NCBI GenBank assembly: GCA_033854735.1
Contig: JAWWPY010000462.1
Coordinates: 1 to 15,024 of the forward strand
DNA length: 15,024 nt
From: JAWWPY01 sp033854735
Lineage (GTDB): Bacteria > Actinomycetota > Actinomycetes > Streptosporangiales > Streptosporangiaceae
Direction: 5' to 3'
Shown piece by piece: positions 6,289-13,758 of this stretch. Made by a program: the position numbers and the translations under genes. A model generated the notes under the pieces. It made no database searches, was not told the DNA's origin, and saw nothing but the letters and a program-made list of their open reading frames with translations. Positions within the stretch are counted from its first letter, which is position 1; every line of letters starts with the position of its first letter.

Positions 6289-7920
6289 ATGGACGCAGAG
6301 GAACTGAGAGGCATCGCCATGAGCCGCCGGTCGGCTCTGAAGAAAGGCGCTGCCACGGCCTTCCTGCTGTCTCAGGCCGCGCTCTTCGAGCAGTTGGCGC
6401 TGGCGCCGGTGCGGCCCGCGTCCGCGGCGACTACGTTCTCCGACATCCAGTTCGACATGGGCGCCTTCATCAACCCGGCCCAGGTCTTCAACGACGGCGC
6501 GGGCAGCGTCACCGCTCAGTTCGCGCCTACGTACGCCCTGCTGCAGCCGGTCACGCTGAACCGCACCCCGACCAAGGCTGACCAGACCACGCTGGCCAAC
6601 GCGCTTACTACTATCGAGGCCAGTTACCCGGCGAGCCCGTCAGGCGTGCTCATCTTCTCGGTGTCCTACGGCGTGCCTTACTTCAACCGGCTGCCGCAGT
6701 CGGTGGTGCAGGCCAACATGCCGAGGACCGTCGGCTACGCGGGGCTCGCGGCCGGCCGGCCGGTGCTCGTCGAGGCGGTCCCGTCCCCCACCGACGTGGT
6801 GGGCGGCCTGGTCGGCGGCCCGGGCGCGACGATCCCCGGGGTCACCAAGGACCGGTTCAACGTCAACGTGGTGATCGAGAACAACGACATGCTGTTCGAG
6901 ATCCGCAGCGACTCGATGGTCAACCTGAGTGCCATCCCGCTGTGGTTCCAGGGCAGCAACAACCTCAACGGCAAGGGCGTGCCATCGCCCAATTTCAACG
7001 GGCTCTTCACCTTCCAGCCGCCGCGCATCCAGTTCGTGCAGGTCGGGCTGCCGCGCAAGATGGCCAACAACTACGGCTTCGAGTTCGCCTCCCGGATCAA
7101 CCCCAACTCCTCGATGGCCATGGGCTTCGTGGACCAGCAGACCAATGCCGCCGGGCCGGCCGCGATCACCACCTTCGTGGGCAATTCCTCGGCCAAGCTG
7201 ACCAACGCCACGATCGGCAGCTACTTCGACAACGGCTCCATCGCGCACTTCTCGCACGACATCGAGGACCTGTACCAGTTCTACTCGACCCCCGGCCAGG
7301 ACCCCCGGCACCCCGACGGCGAGACTTTCACGGAGCGCTGCCAGTACATGTTCCGGTCCAACCAGCTCGGTACCCCGAACGGGATACCCGCCGCCGGAAA
7401 CACCGACCAGTTCGCCAACGGCGGCGGCCCCGCCTTCATCAACAACGTCTTCCAGGGCACCGACTCCGCGATGCTGGAGGCACAGGACAGCGCCGGCCTG
7501 TTCACCCCCTCGAACGCGACGAAGAGCGCCACGTTCACCGGCGAGGGCCGCATCGGCCATATCGACGGGCTGCAGCGGCTGTCCCGGGCCCCCGACAGCA
7601 CACCGCTGCACATCCGCAACGACGGCCCGGGCCTCGACGGCATGGATGTGCCCGCCTTCCGGACCTTCCCGACCAACGTAGGCTCCGACATGCCCGCCGG
7701 CAGCGCCCAGTTCAAGCTGCAGTTCCTGATCTACGTGCCGACCGCCGACTTCTTCGCCTCGATGCGCAGCCTCCAGGCCTCGCAGGACCTCCAGAAGCAG
7801 TTCACCAACGTCAACCCCGATGACAACGGCCTCGAGCGGTTCATCACCGCCACCCGACGGCAGAACTTCCTGGTCCCGCCGCGCCGCCACCGGGCTTTCC
7901 CCCTGCTGGAACTCACCTGA
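6289..7920 (+). CDS. Tat-exported DyP-peroxidase-like protein, copy 2
   Basis: A 543-residue paralog of the preceding gene, very similar throughout by eye. The N-terminus MDAEELRGIAMSRRSALKKG carries the twin-arginine motif (13-14), a hydrophobic stretch and a plausible cleavage site after ASA (residues 44-46), so export and processing are likely. The same candidate haem-pocket residues are kept: Asp282 in MGFVDQ, His424 in IGHIDGL, Arg443 in PLHIRND, plus the C-terminal FLVPPRRHRAFPLLELT. The two copies differ most in the mature N-terminus and at about 140-170. ATG at 6289 is chosen over upstream starts because AAGGAAGGA precedes it and it matches the start of copy 1. The stop is 56 bp before metB, so read-through into metB is possible. 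Function as a haem peroxidase is inferred, not shown. Confidence 0.6.
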   Translation: MDAEELRGIAMSRRSALKKGAATAFLLSQAALFEQLALAPVRPASAATTFSDIQFDMGAFINPAQVFNDGAGSVTAQFAPTYALLQPVTLNRTPTKADQTTLANALTTIEASYPASPSGVLIFSVSYGVPYFNRLPQSVVQANMPRTVGYAGLAAGRPVLVEAVPSPTDVVGGLVGGPGATIPGVTKDRFNVNVVIENNDMLFEIRSDSMVNLSAIPLWFQGSNNLNGKGVPSPNFNGLFTFQPPRIQFVQVGLPRKMANNYGFEFASRINPNSSMAMGFVDQQTNAAGPAAITTFVGNSSAKLTNATIGSYFDNGSIAHFSHDIEDLYQFYSTPGQDPRHPDGETFTERCQYMFRSNQLGTPNGIPAAGNTDQFANGGGPAFINNVFQGTDSAMLEAQDSAGLFTPSNATKSATFTGEGRIGHIDGLQRLSRAPDSTPLHIRNDGPGLDGMDVPAFRTFPTNVGSDMPAGSAQFKLQFLIYVPTADFFASMRSLQASQDLQKQFTNVNPDDNGLERFITATRRQNFLVPPRRHRAFPLLELT

Positions 7921-7927
7921 CCGAGAG

Positions 7928-7957
7928 GGGCACGCGGGATCCCTGATGTCCGTGCCC
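7928..7957 (+). terminator. Possible hairpin between copy 2 and metB
   Basis: GGGCACG (7928-7934) pairs with CGTGCCC (7951-7957). The 16-base loop itself contains the palindrome GGGATCCC. It could terminate or attenuate transcription before metB. No T-tract is present. Confidence 0.3.
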
Positions 7958-7976
7958 GCCGCCGGGACATGGCAGA

Positions 7977-9140
7977 GTGTCAGCCGTGACGAAGAACCCC
8001 GGCGGCGGGTTCGAGACGCTGGCGATCCATGCGGGCCAGGAACCTGACCCGCTGACCGGCGCCGTGGTCCCGCCCATCTACCAGGTGTCCACCTACAAGC
8101 AGGACCGGGTGGGCAGTCCGCGCGCCGGTTATGAGTACTCGCGGACCGCGAACCCCACCCGCACGGCGCTTGAGGAGTGCCTCGCCGCGCTGGAGGGCGG
8201 GCCGCGCGGGCTCGCCTTCGCCTCAGGGATGGCGGCCGAGGACTGCCTGCTGCGCACGGTCTGCCGGCCCGGCGATCATGTGCTCATCCCCGATGATGCC
8301 TACGGCGGCACCTACCGGCTGCTGGCCCGGGTGCTGGCGGAGTGGGGCATCAGCTACGCACCCGTGCGGCTGTCGGACACCCGGGCCGTCCGGGACGCTC
8401 TCGCGGAGCAGCCCACCAGGGTGCTCTGGGCCGAGACCCCGACCAATCCCCTGCTGTCCATCGCGGACATTTCCGCGCTCGCGGAGATCGCCCACGAGGC
8501 GGGCGCACTGCTGGTGGTGGACAACACGTTCGCCTCTCCCTACCTGCAGCAGCCGATCGCGCTCGGCGCGGATGCCGTCGTCCACTCCACCACGAAGTAC
8601 CTCGGCGGCCACTCCGACGTCCTGGGCGGCGCACTGGTCACCGCGGACAGCGGACTGGCGGAGCAGCTCGCCTTCCTGCAGAATGCCACGGGCTCGGTCG
8701 CCGGGCCGTTCGACGCGTGGCTGACGCTGCGCGGCGTCAGGACGCTGGCGGTGCGGATGGACAGGCACTGCCAGAACGCGGCCCGGGTGGCCGCCATGCT
8801 GGCCGCGCACCCGGGGGTGACGGAGGTGTTCTATCCGGGGATGGCCACTCATCCCGGCCATGATGTCGCGGCCAAGCAGATGCGCGACTTCGGCGGGATG
8901 GTGTCCTGCCGGCTGCGCGGAGGTGAGCAGGAGGCTCTCGCGGTCTGCGAGCGGACCACGCTGTTCACGCTGGGCGAGTCGCTCGGCGGGGTGGAGTCGC
9001 TGATCGAGCACCCGGGGCGGATGACGCACGCCTCGGCGGCAGGCTCGGCGCTGGCCGTGCCGGCCGACCTGATCCGGCTCTCGGTCGGTATCGAAGCGTG
9101 CGACGACCTGCTGGAGGACCTGCGCCAGGCCCTGGGCTGA
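7977..9140 (+). CDS. metB: Cystathionine gamma-synthase / gamma-lyase
   Basis: A 387-residue fold-type I PLP enzyme of the Cys/Met metabolism family, normal in length. Seen: YEYSRTANPTR (52-62), FASGMAA (81-87), the PLP-ring Asp182 in VVDNTF, the PLP lysine Lys207 in STTKYLGGHSD, and GESLGGVESL (333-342) at the C-terminal active site. It either makes cystathionine from an activated homoserine plus cysteine or cleaves cystathionine to cysteine; actinobacterial enzymes of this type are often bifunctional. With cbs upstream, cleavage to cysteine is attractive. The start is uncertain: GTG at 7977 is used, GTG at 7986 is equally possible, and no strong ribosome site is seen. It converges with the membrane protein gene downstream. 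Confidence 0.92.
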   Translation: MSAVTKNPGGGFETLAIHAGQEPDPLTGAVVPPIYQVSTYKQDRVGSPRAGYEYSRTANPTRTALEECLAALEGGPRGLAFASGMAAEDCLLRTVCRPGDHVLIPDDAYGGTYRLLARVLAEWGISYAPVRLSDTRAVRDALAEQPTRVLWAETPTNPLLSIADISALAEIAHEAGALLVVDNTFASPYLQQPIALGADAVVHSTTKYLGGHSDVLGGALVTADSGLAEQLAFLQNATGSVAGPFDAWLTLRGVRTLAVRMDRHCQNAARVAAMLAAHPGVTEVFYPGMATHPGHDVAAKQMRDFGGMVSCRLRGGEQEALAVCERTTLFTLGESLGGVESLIEHPGRMTHASAAGSALAVPADLIRLSVGIEACDDLLEDLRQALG

Positions 9141-9191
9141 CCGGCACGGGGCTGACCGCACGGGGCTGACAGGACAGGGCTGACCGGCACG
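9134..9191. repeat. Four degenerate 14-15 bp tandem repeats
   Basis: Units starting GGGCTGA at 9134, 9149, 9163 and 9177. The consensus is GGGCTGACCGGCACG. The first unit includes the metB stop codon and each later unit repeats a TGA. The array fills the 55-bp gap between the convergent metB and membrane-protein genes. Confidence 0.75.
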
Positions 9192-9195
9192 GGCG

Positions 9196-9741
9196 TCAGT
9201 GGCTGTTCCACACCATGAGGACGAGGATCACCAGCCAGATGAGGCTGACCACGCCGGCCAGGGAGGCGATCCGGCCGCGCTCCACGGTAGCCAAGGCGAT
9301 GGCTGCTGTGGGCGGCGGGCTGGGCGGCTCCGGAGGGCCGGGCTCATCGTCCTTGGCCCCGGTGGGGTCGGGCGCGGCAGGCTGGCCGTCCGAGCCGCTG
9401 ACGACCGGAACTTCCACCCCTTCCAACGCAACGATGGCCCGATGCTGGTCACGCATGATCAGCAGGAGCATGACCAGCGCGACCACGAACAGCGTCATTG
9501 ACGCCGTCACCCACGATTTGGTCATTTCGTGGAGGGACTGGCCACCGATGATCCCGAAGAGCAGCACGCCGAGCGACGCGGCCCCGAAGATCCTGGTCAT
9601 CCGGGACAGGTAGCGGAGCACGACCAGGTTACGGGTCCGGATGTAGCGCGGCGTGGACATGGTCGCGATGGTGACCGGGCCAATGGCGAAGATCACGAAG
9701 CCGATGTGGAACCAGACGATCAGCCGGTCGGTGAAAGACAT
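9196..9741 (-). CDS. Four-helix membrane protein, possibly DUF2269-like
   Basis: A 181-residue integral membrane protein. Hydrophobic segments are at about 8-28, 50-68, 76-96 and 158-178. Between the third and fourth is a proline- and acid-rich linker (about 112-146, with DDEPGPPEPPSPPPT), likely disordered. The first half (FHIGFVIFAIGPV, then RIFGAASLGVLLFGIIGG) is reminiscent of the DUF2269 group of predicted membrane proteins, but I am not sure of the family. The start is an ATG at 9741-9739 without a clear ribosome site. It follows the 95-residue membrane protein gene by 42 bp, so the two probably share a transcript. No function is proposed. Confidence 0.7.
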   Translation of the reverse strand: MSFTDRLIVWFHIGFVIFAIGPVTIATMSTPRYIRTRNLVVLRYLSRMTRIFGAASLGVLLFGIIGGQSLHEMTKSWVTASMTLFVVALVMLLLIMRDQHRAIVALEGVEVPVVSGSDGQPAAPDPTGAKDDEPGPPEPPSPPPTAAIALATVERGRIASLAGVVSLIWLVILVLMVWNSH

Positions 9742-9783
9742 GGCACGATCTTAGGGGCCACCGGGGTGTCAGTGGCGGCCGGA

Positions 9784-10071
9784 CTAAGGGCGCCGGGACT
9801 TGCCGCCGAGGGCGGCCCACCCGGCGGCCGCGAGCAGGGCCAGGCCCAGAACGAGGACACCCGCGGCACGCAGCGGGTGATGCCCCGACGAGCCGGCGAT
9901 GCGGCCAGGGATGAAGCTGGGCAGCGAGCCCGCCTTCGTGGTCACATAGAGAATCCCGACAACTATCAGCAGAAGGCCGATAATTGCCAGGATAAGAGCA
10001 CCAATGCGCCTGACGGCGGTACTGGAGCGCCGCACGGATGATTCCGTGCCCGATTGGGTGACAGAACTCAC
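9784..10071 (-). CDS. Small two-helix membrane protein
   Basis: A 95-residue protein with two hydrophobic segments (about 22-43 and 68-88) separated by a polar loop with GRIAGSSGHH, and a basic C-terminus (GGKSRRP). The frame is open upstream to an ATG at 10110. The GTG at 10071-10069 is preferred because GGAGGGGG lies 7 bases before it, and the longer start would put that ribosome site inside the coding sequence. Family and function are not recognised. It is the likely first gene of a two-gene membrane-protein unit. Confidence 0.65.
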   Translation of the reverse strand: MSSVTQSGTESSVRRSSTAVRRIGALILAIIGLLLIVVGILYVTTKAGSLPSFIPGRIAGSSGHHPLRAAGVLVLGLALLAAAGWAALGGKSRRP

Positions 10072-10158
10072 CTGTGTTCCCCCTCCGCATATGCCGGGAC
10101 TGCGCGGCATGCCACCCTATGGCCCAGCAATGAGAAAGACCTGACTGTGGCACGCTAC

Positions 10159-10184
10159 TACGAGAAACGTGGCGCAGGGGTTCC
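10159..10184 (-). promoter_or_regulatory. Possible ECF-sigma promoter for the membrane-protein pair
   Basis: On the minus strand GGAAC (10184-10180) is followed after 17 bases by CGTA (10162-10159), about 90 bp upstream of the small membrane protein start. GGAAC with a 16-18 base spacer is the usual form of stress-type ECF sigma promoters. The match is short, so this is weak. Confidence 0.25.
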
Positions 10185-10208
10185 GTTAAAAGGCCTTGAC
10201 CCAAAAAT

Positions 10209-12194
10209 TCATCGCCGGCCCTGGCGCCGGGCGCGCAGGAAGTCCCTGACCACGAACTCACCGAGGCGTTCCGGCATCGCGTGGAGCACCCGGCCACCGT
10301 TACGCCTGGCCACGTCGTCGACAAAGGCCGACAGCCCCTCGTCCTCGGCGAGCATGAAGATGTTGAGCGCAGCGTGGCGGCGGGTCATCTTGTCCACCTC
10401 GGCGAGGGTGAGTTCCAGCGTCTCCGGTGCCGGGGGCCAGTCGAACGAGGACTGCCCGTCGCGCCGGAGGTGGGCGGTGGGCTCGCCGTCGGTCACGATC
10501 AGCACCACCGGGTCGTGCTCGGGCCGCCGGTCTAGATACCGCCCGGCCAGGACCAGTGCATGGTGCAGGTTCGTGCCCTGGACCATGTCCCAGCCGAGCG
10601 CCGCGAGATCGGTCTCGCGCAATTCCCGTGCATAGTTGGAGAAACCGATTACCTGGATCGAATCCTGCGGGAATCTGCTGCGCACCAGCGCGTGCAGGGC
10701 CAGCGCCGTCTGCTTGGCCGCCCCCCAGGTACCGCGCAGATGCATCGAGTAGGACAAGTCGATGAGCAGGCAGACCGCGGCCGACGCCCGCCGCTGTGTC
10801 TCTCCCACCTCGAAGTCGGCGGCGGAGAGCCGCACCGTGCCCCGTGGTGGCTGGCCCTGTGGTTGGTTGTGGAGCGCCCCGGGGTCGCGCAGGAGCGCGT
10901 TGCGGACCGTGGCCGGGGCGTCAATCGCCTGCTCGTCGCCGAACTGCCAGGGGCGGGTGGCCCCGGTGTACTCGCCGGCCTGCCCCACGTCCCGTTGCTC
11001 GTGGTCACCGTGGCCGCCCTCGGGAAGGTCGGCGAACACCCGGCGCAGCGCGGTCTCGCCGAGCCGGCGCACCGCCTTCGGGGTGAGCTCCAGCCGGCCC
11101 GCGGTGCGCTCCAGGTACCCTTGCCGCTCCAGTTCCCGCTCGGTCTGCCGGAGGGCCTCCATGTCATCGACGGCCTGGCGGCCGAGGGCCCGCCGTACCG
11201 CGCTCTCGTCAATGTCATCCAGCCGCGCGCCCGGGTAGTCCTGGCGCAGCGTGGCCTCCAGGTCGGCCAGGTCGGCCAGGTCGGCGAGCGCGGTCGTCGC
11301 ATCGCCCAGGCCGAGTGGCTCGTCGCCGGTCATCGGGTCATCGCCCCAGCCCGGAAGGTCCATGTCGGGCCTGCGGGCCCGCAGCAGGTCCGCGAGCCGG
11401 GCCATCTCCGCGGCGAGGCCGGCGTCCTGCAGCGTCTGGTCCATCAGCCCGGCCAGTTCCTCGCGCTGGCCGTCGGTCAGCGACTCGAGCAGCCGCTGCG
11501 CCGCGGACGCCCTGCGGACCAGCGAATCGACCAGTTCCTCCAGGTTGCGCGGGTGGTCCGGGAACAGGTCCTGGTAGGACTCCATGAAGCGCTCGAAGTC
11601 CTCCTGGGTGTGCTGGCCGCGCGAATCGGCCTCCAGCATCCCGTTGAGGTCGGCGAGCATGTCCTTGACCCGCTGCATGGCGTCGGCGTCAGGACGCTCG
11701 AGGCCCTCTTTCATGCCGCGGAACTGACTGTCCAGCACCTCGCTGCGGAGCAGGTCCTTGAGGCGCTCGAAGGTGTCCCTCGCCGCCGCCGAACGCCAGG
11801 AGTAGTCGGCCAGCCGCCGGATCGCCTGCGCGGTGTCGGACGGCAATGAGTCGAGCTCAGCCTCGCGCAGCCTGGCTTCGTCGCTGGGGTCGGGGAAGAG
11901 CTCGGCCCGCTCCTGCCCGATGGCCATGTCGAGCAGGGAGCGGGCCTGGTCAAGTATCCCGTCGAGACGCCCCCGGCTGCGAACCTCCCGCTGCCGCTCC
12001 CGCACCCGCCGGAGCATGTCGTCCAGGCCACGGCGGCCGGACATGCCCCGGCGCAGCAGGTCACGCAGCGCGCTCACGGGGTCCGCGCCGCTGAGTACCG
12101 CGTCGCCGAGCTCGTCAAGCGCGCCGCGGGCGTCGTACGGCGCGGCCAGCGGGTCTGGCCCGTCGTGGTACTCGCCGTACCGGTAACCGCTCAT
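10209..12194 (-). CDS. VWA-domain protein, partner of MoxR-type ATPase (Rv0959-like)
   Basis: A 661-residue cytosolic protein. The first 470 residues are helical, charged and leucine-rich, including a LAD-type triplet repeat (TALADLADLADLEA, about 301-314). The C-terminal von Willebrand A domain (about 470-660) has an intact metal-ion-dependent adhesion site: DLSYS (Asp479, Ser481, Ser483), Thr541 in QGTNL, and Asp569 in VTDGEPT. Such proteins act with MoxR/magnesium-chelatase-type AAA+ ATPases as chaperone-like pairs; the client here is unknown. From memory it corresponds to mycobacterial Rv0959. The ATG at 12194-12192 follows GGAG by 7 bases, and the gene begins 27 bp after the MoxR stop, so one operon is likely. 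Confidence 0.88.
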   Translation of the reverse strand: MSGYRYGEYHDGPDPLAAPYDARGALDELGDAVLSGADPVSALRDLLRRGMSGRRGLDDMLRRVRERQREVRSRGRLDGILDQARSLLDMAIGQERAELFPDPSDEARLREAELDSLPSDTAQAIRRLADYSWRSAAARDTFERLKDLLRSEVLDSQFRGMKEGLERPDADAMQRVKDMLADLNGMLEADSRGQHTQEDFERFMESYQDLFPDHPRNLEELVDSLVRRASAAQRLLESLTDGQREELAGLMDQTLQDAGLAAEMARLADLLRARRPDMDLPGWGDDPMTGDEPLGLGDATTALADLADLADLEATLRQDYPGARLDDIDESAVRRALGRQAVDDMEALRQTERELERQGYLERTAGRLELTPKAVRRLGETALRRVFADLPEGGHGDHEQRDVGQAGEYTGATRPWQFGDEQAIDAPATVRNALLRDPGALHNQPQGQPPRGTVRLSAADFEVGETQRRASAAVCLLIDLSYSMHLRGTWGAAKQTALALHALVRSRFPQDSIQVIGFSNYARELRETDLAALGWDMVQGTNLHHALVLAGRYLDRRPEHDPVVLIVTDGEPTAHLRRDGQSSFDWPPAPETLELTLAEVDKMTRRHAALNIFMLAEDEGLSAFVDDVARRNGGRVLHAMPERLGEFVVRDFLRARRQGRR

Positions 12195-12221
12195 GAGGTG
12201 TCTCCTGCTCGCTCTTGCTCC

Positions 12222-13676
12222 TCAGGTGCGGTAGAGGGCGCCGCCGTCGACGGCGTCCTTGGACAGGCGCCGCATCAGGTACAGCCCTTCGAGGGCGAAC
12301 TCCAGTGCCGCGGCGGCATCCCCGAACGACTCGTCGCCGCCGTCCATGCCCAGCCGGCCCATGATCCTGGCCAGGCCGGGCACTTCCCCGATCCGCTGCA
12401 GCAGGTCGGCCGCGGGCACCAGATCGCCGGACTCGACGCTGCCACCACCGTCGAAGGTGGCCAGCAGCCCGGTCAGGTCGGCGTTGCCGAGCCTGGCGCG
12501 GAAGGTGTCGGCCACCGCGCGGCGCAGCAGGTGCTCAAGGACTTCCTGCTCCCGGCCCTCCTCGCTGACCTCGAATTCCACCTTGCCGCGCAGCGTGCTC
12601 ACGGTGGATGGCAGGTCGCAGATCCGGGCCACCGGCTGGGCCTCGCCGGTGAGGGCGGACCGGCGCAGCGCCGAGGCCGCGACCGACTCGGCGGCGGCGA
12701 TCGCGAACCGGGCCGATACGCCGGACCGGGAGTCCACGGCGGGCGACGAGCGCACCAGCCTGGTGAACCGGGCGATGATCTCCATCAGGTGCTCGGGCAG
12801 AGTGGCGCCCGGGTCGGCGCCGCCCCACGAGAGCAGCGACTCCTGCTTGGTCAGGGCGATCTCGTCTTCCAGGGACATCGGGTAGTGCGTGCGGATCTCG
12901 GCGCCGAACCTGTCCTTCAGCGGCGTGATGATGCGGCCCCGGCTCGTGTAGTCCTCGGGGTTCGCGCTCGCCACCAGCACCAGGTCGAGCGGCAGGCGAA
13001 GGGCGTATCCGCGTACCCCGATGTCCCGTTCCTCCAGGACGTTGAGCAACGCGACCTGGATCCGCTCGGCCAGGTCGGGCAGTTCGTTCAGGCAGAAGAC
13101 CCCCCGGTTGGTCCTCGGCACCAGCCCGAAGTGGATGGTTTCCGGGTCGCCGAGCGTCCGCCCTTCGGCGACCTTCACCGGGTCGATGTCCCCGATCAGG
13201 TCGCCGACGCTGGTGTCCGGCGTGGCCAGCTTCTCCCCGTACCGCTCGCTACGGTGCCGCCAGGTCACCGGCAGGTCGTCGGCCAGCTCATCGGCCAGGC
13301 GGCGGCAGCGTGCGCAGGCGGGCTGATAGGGGTGGTCGTTGATCTCGCAGCCCGCTACCGTCGGCGTCCACTCGTCAAGCAGGGTGGGCAGCGTGCGGAT
13401 GAGCCGCGTCTTGCCCTGGCCCCGCTCACCGAGCAGGATCGTGTCGTGCCCGGCGAGGAGAGCCCGCTCCAGGTGCGGGAGCACCGTCTGGCCGAAGCCG
13501 ACGATCCCGGGAAACCGGTCCTCGCCCGCCCGCATCCTGGCCAGCAGGTTCTGCCGTATCTCTTCTTTGACCGTCACGAACGCATGGCCGCTGGCCCGGA
13601 GTTCTCCCAGGGTGGCGATCTCTGGGCGGGGCGACGGGTCGGCTGCGGGGTGGGTCTGGTTGTCTGGCTGCACCAT
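12222..13676 (-). CDS. MoxR / magnesium-chelatase-like AAA+ ATPase (Rv0958-like)
   Basis: A 484-residue AAA+ ATPase. Walker A is GERGQGKT (83-90), the Walker B region is GVFCLNELPD (192-201), sensor 1 lies at ASANPEDYTSRG (236-247), and TPLKDRFG (251-258) carries a candidate arginine finger. CEINDHPYQPACARC (110-124) has three cysteines spaced C-x10-C-x2-C and may bind a metal. The frame runs upstream to 13925 into the ROK gene's antisense strand, but the ATG at 13676-13674 is where family-like sequence begins. No ribosome site precedes it, so a leaderless transcript is possible. It is followed by the VWA gene in an operon and is divergent from the ROK kinase. The likely role is ATP-driven remodelling or metal/cofactor insertion with the VWA partner; the target is unknown. 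Confidence 0.9.
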   Translation of the reverse strand: MVQPDNQTHPAADPSPRPEIATLGELRASGHAFVTVKEEIRQNLLARMRAGEDRFPGIVGFGQTVLPHLERALLAGHDTILLGERGQGKTRLIRTLPTLLDEWTPTVAGCEINDHPYQPACARCRRLADELADDLPVTWRHRSERYGEKLATPDTSVGDLIGDIDPVKVAEGRTLGDPETIHFGLVPRTNRGVFCLNELPDLAERIQVALLNVLEERDIGVRGYALRLPLDLVLVASANPEDYTSRGRIITPLKDRFGAEIRTHYPMSLEDEIALTKQESLLSWGGADPGATLPEHLMEIIARFTRLVRSSPAVDSRSGVSARFAIAAAESVAASALRRSALTGEAQPVARICDLPSTVSTLRGKVEFEVSEEGREQEVLEHLLRRAVADTFRARLGNADLTGLLATFDGGGSVESGDLVPAADLLQRIGEVPGLARIMGRLGMDGGDESFGDAAAALEFALEGLYLMRRLSKDAVDGGALYRT

Positions 13677-13758
13677 TCGACAGTATGTGTACGCCGGCCG
13701 GGTTCGCACATTGTCCAGGTCAGGCCGGCCCGGATCGACCGTGGACGGGAGATGAGGC
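13677..13758. promoter_or_regulatory. Divergent promoter region, MoxR operon and ROK kinase
   Basis: The 82-bp gap must carry both promoters. On the minus side CATACT lies 5 bases before the MoxR ATG, which would suit a leaderless start. On the plus side GGGAG precedes the ROK GTG by about 8 bases. No convincing -35 boxes or operators were found. Confidence 0.35.

Noticed and set aside
4147..7920. The Tat DyP-like proteins as EfeB of an iron-uptake EfeUOB operon.
   Set aside because: No EfeU permease or EfeO gene is nearby, and the sequences are much more divergent than EfeB.
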